Shown: positions 13,945 through 22,687 of the stretch, in pieces
Layout: each line of letters opens with the position of its first letter
Numbering within the stretch: position 1 is the first letter of the stretch
From: Rhodothermus marinus DSM 4252
Lineage (GTDB): Bacteria; Bacteroidota; Rhodothermia; Rhodothermales; Rhodothermaceae
DNA length: 64,000 nucleotides
Reading direction: 5' to 3'
Assembly (NCBI RefSeq): GCF_000024845.1
Contig: NC_013501.1
Coordinates: 2,646,874 to 2,710,873, forward strand
The notes under the pieces: generated by a model
What the model was told of the DNA's origin: nothing
The model's input: only the letters and a program-made list of their open reading frames with translations
The model's database searches: none
Program-made: the position numbers and the translations under genes

Positions 13945-15398
13945 GGGTTGTCGAGTTTGCCGATGGGGCGCCACACGTGGCCGGGTTCGAGGATGCGATG
14001 CTGGCCGGTCGGGCCTTCGCCGCCGGCCGCATAGGGTTCGGGCGCCCCGTGCTGCCAGGCCTTCAGCACGGGGTCGAGCACGCGCCAGGCCCATTCCACC
14101 TCGTCGTGTCGCAGAAAGTGCGTGCGGTCGCCGCGCACGACGTCGAGCAGCAGCTGCTCGTAGGCGCTGAATTCGGGCTCGTCGTCCTGGCGGAACGGCG
14201 CCGAGAGTACCAGGTGGCGGGCGTTGAGCTGGAGGCCGGGCGCCCGGGCCCAGGCGTACAGGTCGATGCATTCGGAAGGCTTCAGCCGAAAGATCAGCCA
14301 GTTGGCGCTCAGCCCTTCGAGCGGCGTCTGCCGGAACAGGTGCGTGGGCACCTCACGAAAGCCGATGGCCACCTCGGAGTAATCGGCCCGCAGGCGTTTG
14401 CCGCTGCGCAGATAGAACGGTACGCCCTTCCAGCGCCAGGTGTCCACAAAGAACTTGACGGCCGCGAACGTTTCGGTGCGCGAATCGCGGGGGATGTTGG
14501 GCTCCTCGCGGTAGCCCGGCACCTGCTGGCCCTGCACGGTGCCGGCCGCGTACTGTCCCCGGGCGGCGAAGCGCTCGACGGCCGTCTCGGGAATGGGGCG
14601 AACGGCCCGCAGCACCTCCACCTTGTGGTCGCGCAGCACTTCGGGGTGCCAGACGGCCGGCGGCTCCATGGCCGTGAGCGTAAAGAGCTGCATCAGGTGG
14701 TTCTGCAGCATGTCGCGCAGCGCACCGGCCTGATCGTAGTAGCGCCAGCGGCCTTCCAGTCCCAGCGTTTCGGCCACCGTGATCTGCACCTGCTCGACGT
14801 GGGCCGCATTCCATACCGGCTCGATAAACCGGTTGGCGAAGCGGAAGACCATCAGGTTCTGGACGGTCTCTTTGCCCAGGTAGTGGTCGATGCGGTACAC
14901 CTGGCTCTCCTGCCAGTAGCGATGGATCTGGCGGTGCAGCGCCAGGGCCGATTCGAGATCCGAGCCGAACGGTTTTTCGATGACGATGCGGCGCCAGCCG
15001 TCGTCCTCGCGGTGCAGTCCGGCCTGGCCCAGGGCTTCGGCGGCCTCGCCAAACAGTCCGGGCGGAAGCGCCAGGTAAAAGATGGCCGGACCCTCCACCA
15101 GCTCAGCCAGTCCCTGCAGGTGCTCGGCGTGCAGCTCGCCCGGACGGTAGGTCAGGCGCGCGGCCAGTTCCTTCCAGGATTTGCGTTCGAAATCCTCCCG
15201 GGCGAACTCCTTCAGGCTTTTTTCGAGGTGCTCACGAAAGCGTTCGTCGGTCCATTCGCTGCGGCCGTAGCCCACGATGTGCCGGGGCTGCCACTGCGCC
15301 CGGACGAACAGCCGGTAGATGGCCGGCATGAGCAACCGGCGCGTCAGGTCGCCGGTGGCGCCCAGAATGACCAGCGTAACATCGTTTCCTTCCATCAT
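13941..15398 (-). CDS. zwf: Glucose-6-phosphate 1-dehydrogenase
   Basis: Oxidises glucose 6-phosphate to 6-phosphogluconolactone with NAD(P). The 485 residues match the family. Motifs are the Rossmann GATGDLTRRLL near residues 13-23, EKPFGSDLESA near 142-152, and the active site RIDHYLGKETVQNL near 173-186 with the catalytic histidine in DHYLGK. The ATG lies within the pgl stop (4-base overlap), and the end overlaps guaD. Together with gnd and pgl it encodes the complete oxidative pentose phosphate branch. Confidence 0.97.
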   Translation of the reverse strand: MMEGNDVTLVILGATGDLTRRLLMPAIYRLFVRAQWQPRHIVGYGRSEWTDERFREHLEKSLKEFAREDFERKSWKELAARLTYRPGELHAEHLQGLAELVEGPAIFYLALPPGLFGEAAEALGQAGLHREDDGWRRIVIEKPFGSDLESALALHRQIHRYWQESQVYRIDHYLGKETVQNLMVFRFANRFIEPVWNAAHVEQVQITVAETLGLEGRWRYYDQAGALRDMLQNHLMQLFTLTAMEPPAVWHPEVLRDHKVEVLRAVRPIPETAVERFAARGQYAAGTVQGQQVPGYREEPNIPRDSRTETFAAVKFFVDTWRWKGVPFYLRSGKRLRADYSEVAIGFREVPTHLFRQTPLEGLSANWLIFRLKPSECIDLYAWARAPGLQLNARHLVLSAPFRQDDEPEFSAYEQLLLDVVRGDRTHFLRHDEVEWAWRVLDPVLKAWQHGAPEPYAAGGEGPTGQHRILEPGHVWRPIGKLDNP

Positions 15399-16060
15399 GC
15401 CTCCATCGCGTCAGCAGCTTCGCGATCGGCCAGAATGGTAAGCGTCGGCACCGTCAGCCGCCGGGGCGGAAGGTCGTCGCCTGTCAACAGGCGTCGGAGC
15501 GCTTCGCGCTTGGACGCCCCGGTCACCAGCAGCAGCGCCGTCTCGGTCTGCGAAAGGGCCCGCAGCGTGAGCGTGATGCGCTCGGGCGGGGGCTTGGGCG
15601 CCCGGCGGACGGGTGCCACCAGACCGGTGGCCTCCAGCGCGGGATGCCCCGGAAACAGACTGGCCGTGTGGCCGTCTTCGCCCAGACCGAGCAGCACCAC
15701 CCGAAAGGGCACCAGCGGGGCCACCAGCGCTTCGGCTTCCCGCGCCCCCTGCTCAGGTCCCAGCTCGGCCGGAAGCCGCACCAGCCGGTAGCCACGGTCG
15801 CCCAGCGCTTCGGCCAGCATGCGGTCGTTGCGTTCGGGATGATCGGGCGGCACGCAGCGCTCGTCGGTGGGCACCAGGGTGATGGCCGGCCAGGGAAGTT
15901 CCATTTCGGCCAGCAGGTGGTAAGCCGGGCGCGGGGTGTTGCCGCCGGCCAGCGCCGCCGTTCCTCCCTGCGCGAGCGCCTGCGCCAGTCGCTGCGCCGC
16001 CATCCGACAGGCGGCCCCGGCGTCGGGGTACACTTCCAGCTGCAGATGCGGGCCGTTCAT
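15395..16060 (-). CDS. pgl: 6-phosphogluconolactonase (DevB type)
   Basis: Hydrolyses 6-phosphogluconolactone to 6-phosphogluconate. The 221 residues fit the NagB-like family. Characteristic stretches are LAGGNTPRPAYHLL near 37-50, VPTDERCVPPDHPERNDRML near 63-82, and LGLGEDGHTASLFPG near 125-139 with the catalytic histidine. It overlaps gnd by 4 bases upstream and zwf by 4 bases downstream, giving a tightly coupled three-enzyme unit. Confidence 0.95.
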   Translation of the reverse strand: MNGPHLQLEVYPDAGAACRMAAQRLAQALAQGGTAALAGGNTPRPAYHLLAEMELPWPAITLVPTDERCVPPDHPERNDRMLAEALGDRGYRLVRLPAELGPEQGAREAEALVAPLVPFRVVLLGLGEDGHTASLFPGHPALEATGLVAPVRRAPKPPPERITLTLRALSQTETALLLVTGASKREALRRLLTGDDLPPRRLTVPTLTILADREAADAMEA

Positions 16061-16971
16061 GACGCCGCCCGTTGCACGGGGTGACCGCCGAAGGCGTGGC
16101 GCAATGCGGCCAGCAGCCGGTCGCCGTAGCGCTCCGGGTCCTGGCTGGCGAACCGCCGGAAGAGCGCGGCCGCGATCGTATCGACGGGCACGCCCAGATC
16201 GACGGCTTCCTGGACGGTCCAGCGCCCCTCGCCCGAATCGGCCACCACCGGCGCAATGTCGGCCAGCGCGGCATCTTCGCGGAGCACACCGGCGATCAGG
16301 TCGAGCAGAAAGCTCCGGATGATCGTGCCGTGGCGCCAGGCTTCGGCGATGGCGGCCAGGTCGAGCTGAAAAGGCGCCTTGGCTTTGAGCAGTGCGAACC
16401 CCTCGGCGTAGGCCTGCATCAGGGCATATTCGATCCCGTTGTGGACCATCTTGACGAAGTGGCCGGCTCCGACGGGTCCGGCATGCACCCAGCCGCGATC
16501 GGGCCCCGGCGCCAGGCGCTCCAGGATGGGGCGCAGGCGCTCGATCGCCTCGGGGGGGCCGCCCGCCATCAGGCCGTAGCCTTCCCGCTCGCCCCAGAGT
16601 CCGCCCGAAACGCCCACGTCGGCAAACAGCAGGCCCCGGGCCTGCAGCGTTTCGGCGCGGCGCAGCGTGTCGCGGTAGTACGAGTTGCCGCCCTCCACGA
16701 TCAGATCGCCGGCCGCCAGGAGCGGGGCGAGCTGCGCCAGCACCTGATCGACGGGATCGCCGGCCGGCACCATGAGCCAGACCGTCCGGGGCGGCTTCAG
16801 CGCCGCCACCAGCGCCTCCAGGCGGTCCACCGTTTCGATGCCGTCCTGTGCAAGGCGGGCGCGGGCCTCCGGGTTCGGATCGTACCCCACCACACGCACT
16901 CCGGCGCGATGCAGTCGCCGGCTCATCCCGGCGCCCATGCGCCCCAGTCCGATCATGCCCAGTTCCATCAT
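16057..16971 (-). CDS. gnd: 6-phosphogluconate dehydrogenase, decarboxylating (short type)
   Basis: Converts 6-phosphogluconate to ribulose 5-phosphate and CO2. At 304 residues it is the short GndA/YqeC type rather than the 470-residue form. It has the Rossmann GLGRMGAGM near residues 8-16, the substrate loop GGNSYYRDTL near 94-103 and the catalytic VGAGHFVKMVHNGIEYA near 164-180 (lysine and asparagine). Short forms are often NAD-specific. A methionine at residue 2 may be the real start (16968). First gene of the gnd-pgl-zwf-guaD operon. Confidence 0.94.
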   Translation of the reverse strand: MMELGMIGLGRMGAGMSRRLHRAGVRVVGYDPNPEARARLAQDGIETVDRLEALVAALKPPRTVWLMVPAGDPVDQVLAQLAPLLAAGDLIVEGGNSYYRDTLRRAETLQARGLLFADVGVSGGLWGEREGYGLMAGGPPEAIERLRPILERLAPGPDRGWVHAGPVGAGHFVKMVHNGIEYALMQAYAEGFALLKAKAPFQLDLAAIAEAWRHGTIIRSFLLDLIAGVLREDAALADIAPVVADSGEGRWTVQEAVDLGVPVDTIAAALFRRFASQDPERYGDRLLAALRHAFGGHPVQRAAS

Positions 16972-17087
16972 GCGCTTCGCTTTTTTGCTACACGATACGG
17001 CAGCCTGAGCTTTTCCGCCAGCATGCGGGAGCTTTCAAAAAATTCATCGGTAACTCTTTACGAAACGATTGCATTCTGCCATCCGCC

Positions 17088-19445
17088 ATGCGAAGGGCCA
17101 TCTGCCGGAGCTGGAAGGCGCTGCTGTGGGGTCTGCTGCTTTGTCCGGTAAGCCTCTATGCCCAGTCGGCCGCGCAACTCGTCGACGAAGGGCACGACTG
17201 GCTGGCCCGCGGCGCCTATCAGGAAGCCGAGGAGACGTATCGCGAAGCGCTGGAGCTGGACGCCACCTACCTGCCCGCCTATCTGGGCATGATTCGCCTG
17301 GCCATGGCCCGCGAAAACTGGCACGAAGCCAGCGACTGGGCCGGCAGGGCGCTAAAGATCGATTCGTCCAGCCTCGCCGTGCATTACTTTCTGGGGATCA
17401 GTGAGCGCGAGCGGGCGCAGTACCAGACGCCCTTCCAGTTCACGCACCGCCGCGAGTCGCGCAAGCACTTCGAGTGGGTGCTGGCCCGCGACAGCCTCTA
17501 CCGGGACGTGCTCTACCAGTACGCGCTGCTCTACCGACAGGACGGGGACTATCCCCGGGCCATCACCCTGGCCGAGGCGCAGGTGCGGCTGCGGCCCGAT
17601 CTGGAGGAGGCGGCCATCGGACTTTTCCGCATCTATCAGAGCTATCTGAACCACACCGATCTGGACACGGCCGGGCGCTGGCTGGCACAGCATCCCACCG
17701 ATTATGCCCGCTTTTTCGAGGCGGAACGTCTGCGTCGGCTGGGACAACTCCGGGAAGCCGACGCCGCGCTTCGCACGCTCGAACGCCCTGATTTTCCCTG
17801 GCCTTCTCAGGCCATCGCGCTGATCCGGGCCCGCGTCTGGGCCGCGCTCGACCGGCCCGACTCGGTGCAGGCGATCATCGACCGCGCCATCCGTACCATC
17901 AACGGACCGCTGGCCGCCCGCTTTCTCTTTGAAGACTTCAAATACATCTTCAACTTGCAGGAACTGGAGACCTACCGGCGACTGCAGACGCCCGAGGAAT
18001 ACCGCGCCTTTTTCCAGGCCTTCTGGGAGCGGCGCGACCCGATGCCCGGCCGCCCGGTCAACGTCCGGCTCGTCGAGCACTACCGCCGGCTGCTGGTGGC
18101 CGAGCGCGACTACGCCTACGACGGCCCGCGGCTCTGGCACAACAACCCGGACAAATTCGGCGAGCTGAACCTGCCGCCCACCTATCACCTGAACCACGAG
18201 TTCAACGACAAAGGGTTGATCTACATCCGACATGGCCCGCCGGACGACCGGATCGTGACGGTCAGGGGGGAGGCCAATACGTTTCGTTCGGGTTCGCTGT
18301 GGCGCGAGCGGGAATTCGGCATGGGCTGGGTGCCGAACGAGTCGTGGCGTTACTATCGTCCGCGCATGGACTTTCACTTCGTGATCGACGAAGGTGCCAC
18401 GGGCAACAACTGGCGGCTGACGCCCGTGCTGGCCAACGCGCAGATGATCGCAGACCGGGAGATCTGGGGACCGCCCTACTCCCGCATCATGAGCACGCTG
18501 CGCACGAAGTGGGAGGTTGAGGCCGGACTGCGCCCGTTCCAGCCCACCACGCTGGAGCTTTTCGAACTCCGCGAGGAGATGGCGGCCGAAAGCCGGGCGG
18601 CCTACACGCAGGGGCTTACGTCCGATCAGCACCGCTGGCCGGCCGACCTGGTGCCGCTCCCGCTGGAGGTGCTGCCCGTGGCCTTCCGGGGCGACAGCGG
18701 CCACACCGAGGTGAACGTGTACTACGCGCTGCCGGCCGCGCCTTTCCGCGAGGTGACCGGCCGCCGCAGTGGCTACACGCCGGCCGAAGTGGGCTTTGCC
18801 GTGCACGACGCCGCCTGGCACCCGCTCGTGGCGCAGGTCCAGCAGCGCACAATCCCCATCCTCCCCGATCCAACGGCGGCCATCAACGACTTCATGGCGG
18901 TGGCGCTGGCGCCCGGCACCTATCGGCTGACGCTGCACGGCCGCTCGCTCGAGGCCGAACGCCTGCAGGGAAGCGTGCAGATCGAACTGGAGGTGCCGGA
19001 CCTGAGCGGGCCGGGCCTGCAGATGAGCGACCTGCTGCCCGCCTGGCGCATGGAACCCGCCTCGGGCGCCAGCCGCTTCGTGCGCAACGGCTGGCACCTG
19101 TGGCCCAATCCGCTGCGCCGCTTTTCGGTACGCCAGCCGGTCTATCTCTACTTCGAAATCTACGGCCTTACACCCGACACGCAGGGCCGCACCCGCTACA
19201 CCACCGAGTACATCCTTCGCCCCACGAAACCCCGTAAGAAGTTTCTGGGGCTTTTCGGCAGCGACGACCGGCCCGTACTTCGCCTCAAAAGCACGCACGA
19301 AGACACCCGGACCGACCTCGACGAGCACGCCGAACTGGACGTCAGCCGCGTCGATCCGGGCAACTACGTGCTGGAAGTCCGCATCACCGACGAACGCAGT
19401 GGCGCCACCGTCAGCCGCACGCTGGCACTGACCCTGACCGAGTAG
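17088..19445 (+). CDS. Secreted TPR protein with GWxTD domain
   Basis: 785 residues from the ATG at 17088, which is followed by a signal peptide (hydrophobic core, cleavage near YAQSA). Residues about 30-170 form TPR repeats (GAYQEAEETYREALELDATY). Then comes a GWxTD domain with AFWERRDPMPGRPVN near 305-320 and GLIYIRHGPPDDRI near 375-388, the hallmark of this family. A beta-rich C-terminal half follows. GWxTD proteins are found in Acidobacteria, Bacteroidetes and relatives with unknown function in the cell envelope. It is alone on the plus strand between two minus-strand operons. Confidence 0.88.
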   Translation: MRRAICRSWKALLWGLLLCPVSLYAQSAAQLVDEGHDWLARGAYQEAEETYREALELDATYLPAYLGMIRLAMARENWHEASDWAGRALKIDSSSLAVHYFLGISERERAQYQTPFQFTHRRESRKHFEWVLARDSLYRDVLYQYALLYRQDGDYPRAITLAEAQVRLRPDLEEAAIGLFRIYQSYLNHTDLDTAGRWLAQHPTDYARFFEAERLRRLGQLREADAALRTLERPDFPWPSQAIALIRARVWAALDRPDSVQAIIDRAIRTINGPLAARFLFEDFKYIFNLQELETYRRLQTPEEYRAFFQAFWERRDPMPGRPVNVRLVEHYRRLLVAERDYAYDGPRLWHNNPDKFGELNLPPTYHLNHEFNDKGLIYIRHGPPDDRIVTVRGEANTFRSGSLWREREFGMGWVPNESWRYYRPRMDFHFVIDEGATGNNWRLTPVLANAQMIADREIWGPPYSRIMSTLRTKWEVEAGLRPFQPTTLELFELREEMAAESRAAYTQGLTSDQHRWPADLVPLPLEVLPVAFRGDSGHTEVNVYYALPAAPFREVTGRRSGYTPAEVGFAVHDAAWHPLVAQVQQRTIPILPDPTAAINDFMAVALAPGTYRLTLHGRSLEAERLQGSVQIELEVPDLSGPGLQMSDLLPAWRMEPASGASRFVRNGWHLWPNPLRRFSVRQPVYLYFEIYGLTPDTQGRTRYTTEYILRPTKPRKKFLGLFGSDDRPVLRLKSTHEDTRTDLDEHAELDVSRVDPGNYVLEVRITDERSGATVSRTLALTLTE

Positions 19446-19472
19446 GCGCCCGTTTTGCCCGCGACCGGTCCC

Positions 19473-20414
19473 TTACCATTCGTCCTCGTAGCCGGGGCGG
19501 TTGTAGATCTCCGACCAGTCGCGGTGCCCCTCGGTATAGGCCCCCAGGCACCAGGTGAACATGAAATGCACGGGCGGTGGGGCGATCGTGTCGTGGTAGC
19601 CGGGCGTGACGTTGATGGCCTGTTCGTCGAAAATGTGCACGTAGGTGCTCACCGGATCCTCAGGCCGGGCGCAGTTCTGGAGCACGAACGGCGTATCGCC
19701 GGGGATTTCGCTTTCGCAGCGGAAGTGGTAGATCTCTTCCTTGGCCCGGTCGCCCAGCCCGAACGGCCCGTCCGGTCCGTGAAAGTGGGGCGGATAGCTG
19801 CCCACGCCACCCGGCTGGGCCAGGTAGGTGTCGCCGAAAAGCAGACGGCAGGCCTGCACGTTCTGATCGACCAGCTTGTAGACGGTGCGGCGTGTCATGG
19901 GCCGTTTGCGCCCCAGATCGGCGGCCAGCTCGGTGCCCTCGATGTCCCGGTGACGCACCAGCTGCACGGGGTACTCCGTATGGCATTCGATGGCCCGGAA
20001 TTCGCTCACGTCGGCCAGCGGGCCGTCGGCCTCGACCACCACCCGACGCCCCAGCCCCACGTAGAGCACGTCGCCCTTGCCCAGCGTATAGGTCTGGCCG
20101 TCCACAGTGAGCCGGGCCTGCCCCCGGTTCACGTAGAAGACCGCCTCCTCGGTGTCGCCGAGTTGCACCGGGATCGGCGCGTAGCCGGGCGCGTCCGGCT
20201 GCAGCGCAATCCGGGCGAAGCGCAGAAAACGGAAGCTGGAGTTTTCACCGGTGATGATCTCCTCGCGACGGTTGAGCGCCGGCCGGGCGTCGAAAAGCTC
20301 GACGGTGCGTGGCGCTTCCTCGCCGGGCATGATCGCCCGTCCGGTCAGCCGTCGCTGAGCCGGCGTTTTTGGTTCCGTCGTTACGAAGGGTCCGATGTCA
20401 CGGGGTGGTACCAT
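19473..20414 (-). CDS. KduI/IolB-family sugar-acid isomerase
   Basis: 313 residues forming two cupin-like halves. The C-terminal half has the metal site SYPPHFHG followed by KEEIYHFR, very like IolB (5-deoxyglucuronate isomerase) and the related KduI (5-keto-4-deoxyuronate isomerase). It lies 29 bases after uxaC in the same operon, so a uronate substrate is more likely than a myo-inositol derivative; no other iol gene is visible. Typical members are 270-280 residues; this one has about 35 extra N-terminal residues. The exact substrate is open. Confidence 0.82.
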   Translation of the reverse strand: MVPPRDIGPFVTTEPKTPAQRRLTGRAIMPGEEAPRTVELFDARPALNRREEIITGENSSFRFLRFARIALQPDAPGYAPIPVQLGDTEEAVFYVNRGQARLTVDGQTYTLGKGDVLYVGLGRRVVVEADGPLADVSEFRAIECHTEYPVQLVRHRDIEGTELAADLGRKRPMTRRTVYKLVDQNVQACRLLFGDTYLAQPGGVGSYPPHFHGPDGPFGLGDRAKEEIYHFRCESEIPGDTPFVLQNCARPEDPVSTYVHIFDEQAINVTPGYHDTIAPPPVHFMFTWCLGAYTEGHRDWSEIYNRPGYEDEW

Positions 20415-20443
20415 GGCTCGCTGTTGGTCTGATGGTTCAACGT

Positions 20444-21880
20444 TCAGGCGGCGGCCGGAATGAACTGATCGATCCGGTAGGTTTTACGCACCAGGTCGTA
20501 GGCCATGGCGCGCGCCATACGCCGGGCATCCGACATGTCGATGATATGGCGGGCGACCAGCCGCGCCAGGTAGTTTGCATCGATCCGGCGGGCCAGATCG
20601 TGCCGGGCCGGAATCGAGCAGAACGCCCGCGTATCGTCGTTGAAACCGGCCGTGTTGTAAATGCTGGCCGTCTCGGTGATCCACTCGCGGTAGCGCATGA
20701 TGCCCTCAATACTGTCGTGGAACCACCAGGCCGGCCCGATCTTGAGCGCCGGATAGTGGCCGGCCAGCGGCGCCAGCTCGCGCGAGTAGGTGGACTCGTC
20801 CAGCGTGAAGACGATCACCGTCAGGCGCGGATCGTTGCCGTAGGTGACGAGCAGCTCGCGCAGGTTGTAGGTGAACTCGGCCTGCACGGGGATGTCGCCG
20901 CCTTTGTCGGGGCCGAAACGCTCGTAAATGTACGTGTTGTGGTTGTAGAAAGCGCCGGCGTGGATCTGCATGACCAGCCCGTCTTCCAGGCTCATGCGGG
21001 CCATTTCCATGAGCAGGTGCGCCTCGAAGTCGGCCTGATCGGCCTCGGTCGCCTCGCCACGCAGCGCCTTCTGGAAAAGGGCTTCAGCCTGCTCGGGCGC
21101 AAGGCGGTGCGTGCGCGGCACCAGCACGGCGTGGTCCGTGGCAAAGGCGCCCATTTCCTTGAAGAAAGCCCGCCGGTTTTCCAGCGCCCGGATGAAATCC
21201 TCATAGCTCCGGATCGAAAAGCCGCAGCGCTGCTCGAGCAGCTGCAGGTGCTCGTGCCAGTCGGGCCGGGCGATCTTGAAGACGGCGTCCGGGCGGAAGC
21301 AGGGGGCCACCCGTCCGGGCCAGCCCGAAGCGCGAATGGCCTGATGATGTTCGAGCGTGTCGGTGGCGGCGTCCGTCGTGGTCAGGATCTCGATATTGAA
21401 GCGCTCGAAGAGTGCCCGCGGCCGGTACTCGGGCGACTGCAGCCGCTCCAGAATATGGTCGTAGACGTACTGAGCCGACTCGCCGTCGAGCTTGTAGGGC
21501 ACCTCGAAAACCTCGGCAAATTCGTAGTCGAGCCAGGCGCCCGTGGGCGTGCCGGCAAACAGATAGTAATGTTCGGCGAAGATCTGCCAGATCTTGCGCG
21601 GGTCGGTCTCGACCGGTTGCCCGTCGCGCCGCGGAATGCCCAGCGCCTCCAGCGGAATGCCCTGCGAGTAAAGCAGCCGGAAGATGTAGTGGTCCGGTTT
21701 GATGATCAGCGACGTCGGTTCCGGAAAGGGCTCGTTCGTCGCCAGAATGGCCGGATCCACATGGCCATGCGGACACACCAGCGGGAAGGTGCGCATCTCC
21801 TCGTAGAGTTCCCGCGCAATCCGACGCACCGTCGGATCCGGGTCGAAGTACCGATCGGGATGCAGACGAAGCGGTTCCAT
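20444..21880 (-). CDS. uxaC: Glucuronate isomerase (uronate isomerase)
   Basis: Isomerises D-glucuronate to D-fructuronate (and galacturonate to tagaturonate). The 478 residues match the family. Motifs include the metal-binding CPHGHVDP near residues 34-41, QIHAGAFYNHN near 290-300, and the late ARHDLARRIDANYLARLV. It belongs to the amidohydrolase superfamily. First gene of the uxaC-kduI/iolB operon, with a TTGGCA-N17-TAACTT promoter and a palindrome shared with dctP. It feeds the catabolic genes at 1-5.8 kb once fructuronate is reduced to mannonate. Confidence 0.96.
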   Translation of the reverse strand: MEPLRLHPDRYFDPDPTVRRIARELYEEMRTFPLVCPHGHVDPAILATNEPFPEPTSLIIKPDHYIFRLLYSQGIPLEALGIPRRDGQPVETDPRKIWQIFAEHYYLFAGTPTGAWLDYEFAEVFEVPYKLDGESAQYVYDHILERLQSPEYRPRALFERFNIEILTTTDAATDTLEHHQAIRASGWPGRVAPCFRPDAVFKIARPDWHEHLQLLEQRCGFSIRSYEDFIRALENRRAFFKEMGAFATDHAVLVPRTHRLAPEQAEALFQKALRGEATEADQADFEAHLLMEMARMSLEDGLVMQIHAGAFYNHNTYIYERFGPDKGGDIPVQAEFTYNLRELLVTYGNDPRLTVIVFTLDESTYSRELAPLAGHYPALKIGPAWWFHDSIEGIMRYREWITETASIYNTAGFNDDTRAFCSIPARHDLARRIDANYLARLVARHIIDMSDARRMARAMAYDLVRKTYRIDQFIPAAA

Positions 21881-21908
21881 TTCGTTCGCGCCGTGAAGGT
21901 TGGTCGTT

Positions 21909-21949
21909 ACTTAACGGGTTAAGTTATCGATTTTATCCCGAAATGCCAA
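21909..21949 (-). promoter_or_regulatory. uxaC promoter with overlapping palindromic operator
   Basis: On the minus strand TTGGCA (21949-21944) is followed after 17 bases by TAACTT (21926-21921). The perfect inverted repeat ACTTAAC-GG-GTTAAGT (21909-21924) covers the -10 box. The dctP promoter has the same geometry and sequence, so one regulator probably controls both. Confidence 0.75.
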
Positions 21950-21976
21950 CCCCCGGCGCAGATTTCTCCGGTCATT

Positions 21977-22588
21977 TTACAGCCCGAGCTGTCGCAGAAA
22001 GATCGGAAGGGCCCGCGGCTCCAGCAACAGCGTCAGCAGTAGCCCGCCCAGCGCTCCCCCCAGATGCGCCTCGTGGGCAATACCCCCTTCTTCGATCCCG
22101 CGCCGCACGGCATAGATCGAAAGCACCACGTATCCGATCGCGAACAGCACGGCCGGAATGCCCACCGGGAAAAAGAACAGGTAGATGCGGTCGAATGGGA
22201 AGAACAGACAGTAGCCGAAAAGCAGTCCGCTGATGGCGCCCGAAGCCCCGACGGCCGCGTAGGTGGGACGGTTACGATGCAGCCAGAGCGACAGGCCGTG
22301 CCCGGCCAGTTCGGCCCCGAAGTAGATGAGCAAAAAGCGTACGGGTCCCATCAGCACTTCCATGGGCCGCCCGAAGAAAAACAGCGTGATCATGTTGAAA
22401 GCCAGGTGGGCCCAGCCCACGTGCACGAAGCCGGCCGTGATCATCCGGTGGTACTCGCGGCCGCGCAGGATGTGCAGCGGGCGAAACGCCCACCGATCGA
22501 TGAGCGACGGATCGACCAGCAGCGCATAGCCGCTCACCAGCAGGTTGATCAGAATCAGCAGCGTGGTCCAGGGCGTCTCCAGGAACAT
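21977..22588 (-). CDS. Rhomboid-family intramembrane serine protease
   Basis: 203 residues with six helices. The catalytic serine is S116 in GASGAISG and the partner histidine is H175 in HEAHLGGALGG. The oxyanion HxxxN motif is H61/N65 in HLAFN. The N-terminal WAFRP...REYHRMITAGFVH layout is standard for bacterial rhomboids. It cleaves membrane substrates, here unknown. It is divergent from the MgtC-like gene across 99 bases. Confidence 0.93.
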   Translation of the reverse strand: MFLETPWTTLLILINLLVSGYALLVDPSLIDRWAFRPLHILRGREYHRMITAGFVHVGWAHLAFNMITLFFFGRPMEVLMGPVRFLLIYFGAELAGHGLSLWLHRNRPTYAAVGASGAISGLLFGYCLFFPFDRIYLFFFPVGIPAVLFAIGYVVLSIYAVRRGIEEGGIAHEAHLGGALGGLLLTLLLEPRALPIFLRQLGL

Positions 22589-22687
22589 CGGAAAAAGCGG
22601 TTGTTCTCAGAAAAATCCGTGCGAAGTGCTCGCTCAACGCCGGAGCGAACGCTTCGGATTCGACGCCGCCGTCGTATCTTAGGCTCC

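Noticed and set aside
17352-19328. 658-residue minus-strand ORF opposite the GWxTD gene
   Set aside because: No family signal and a composition typical of an antisense shadow.
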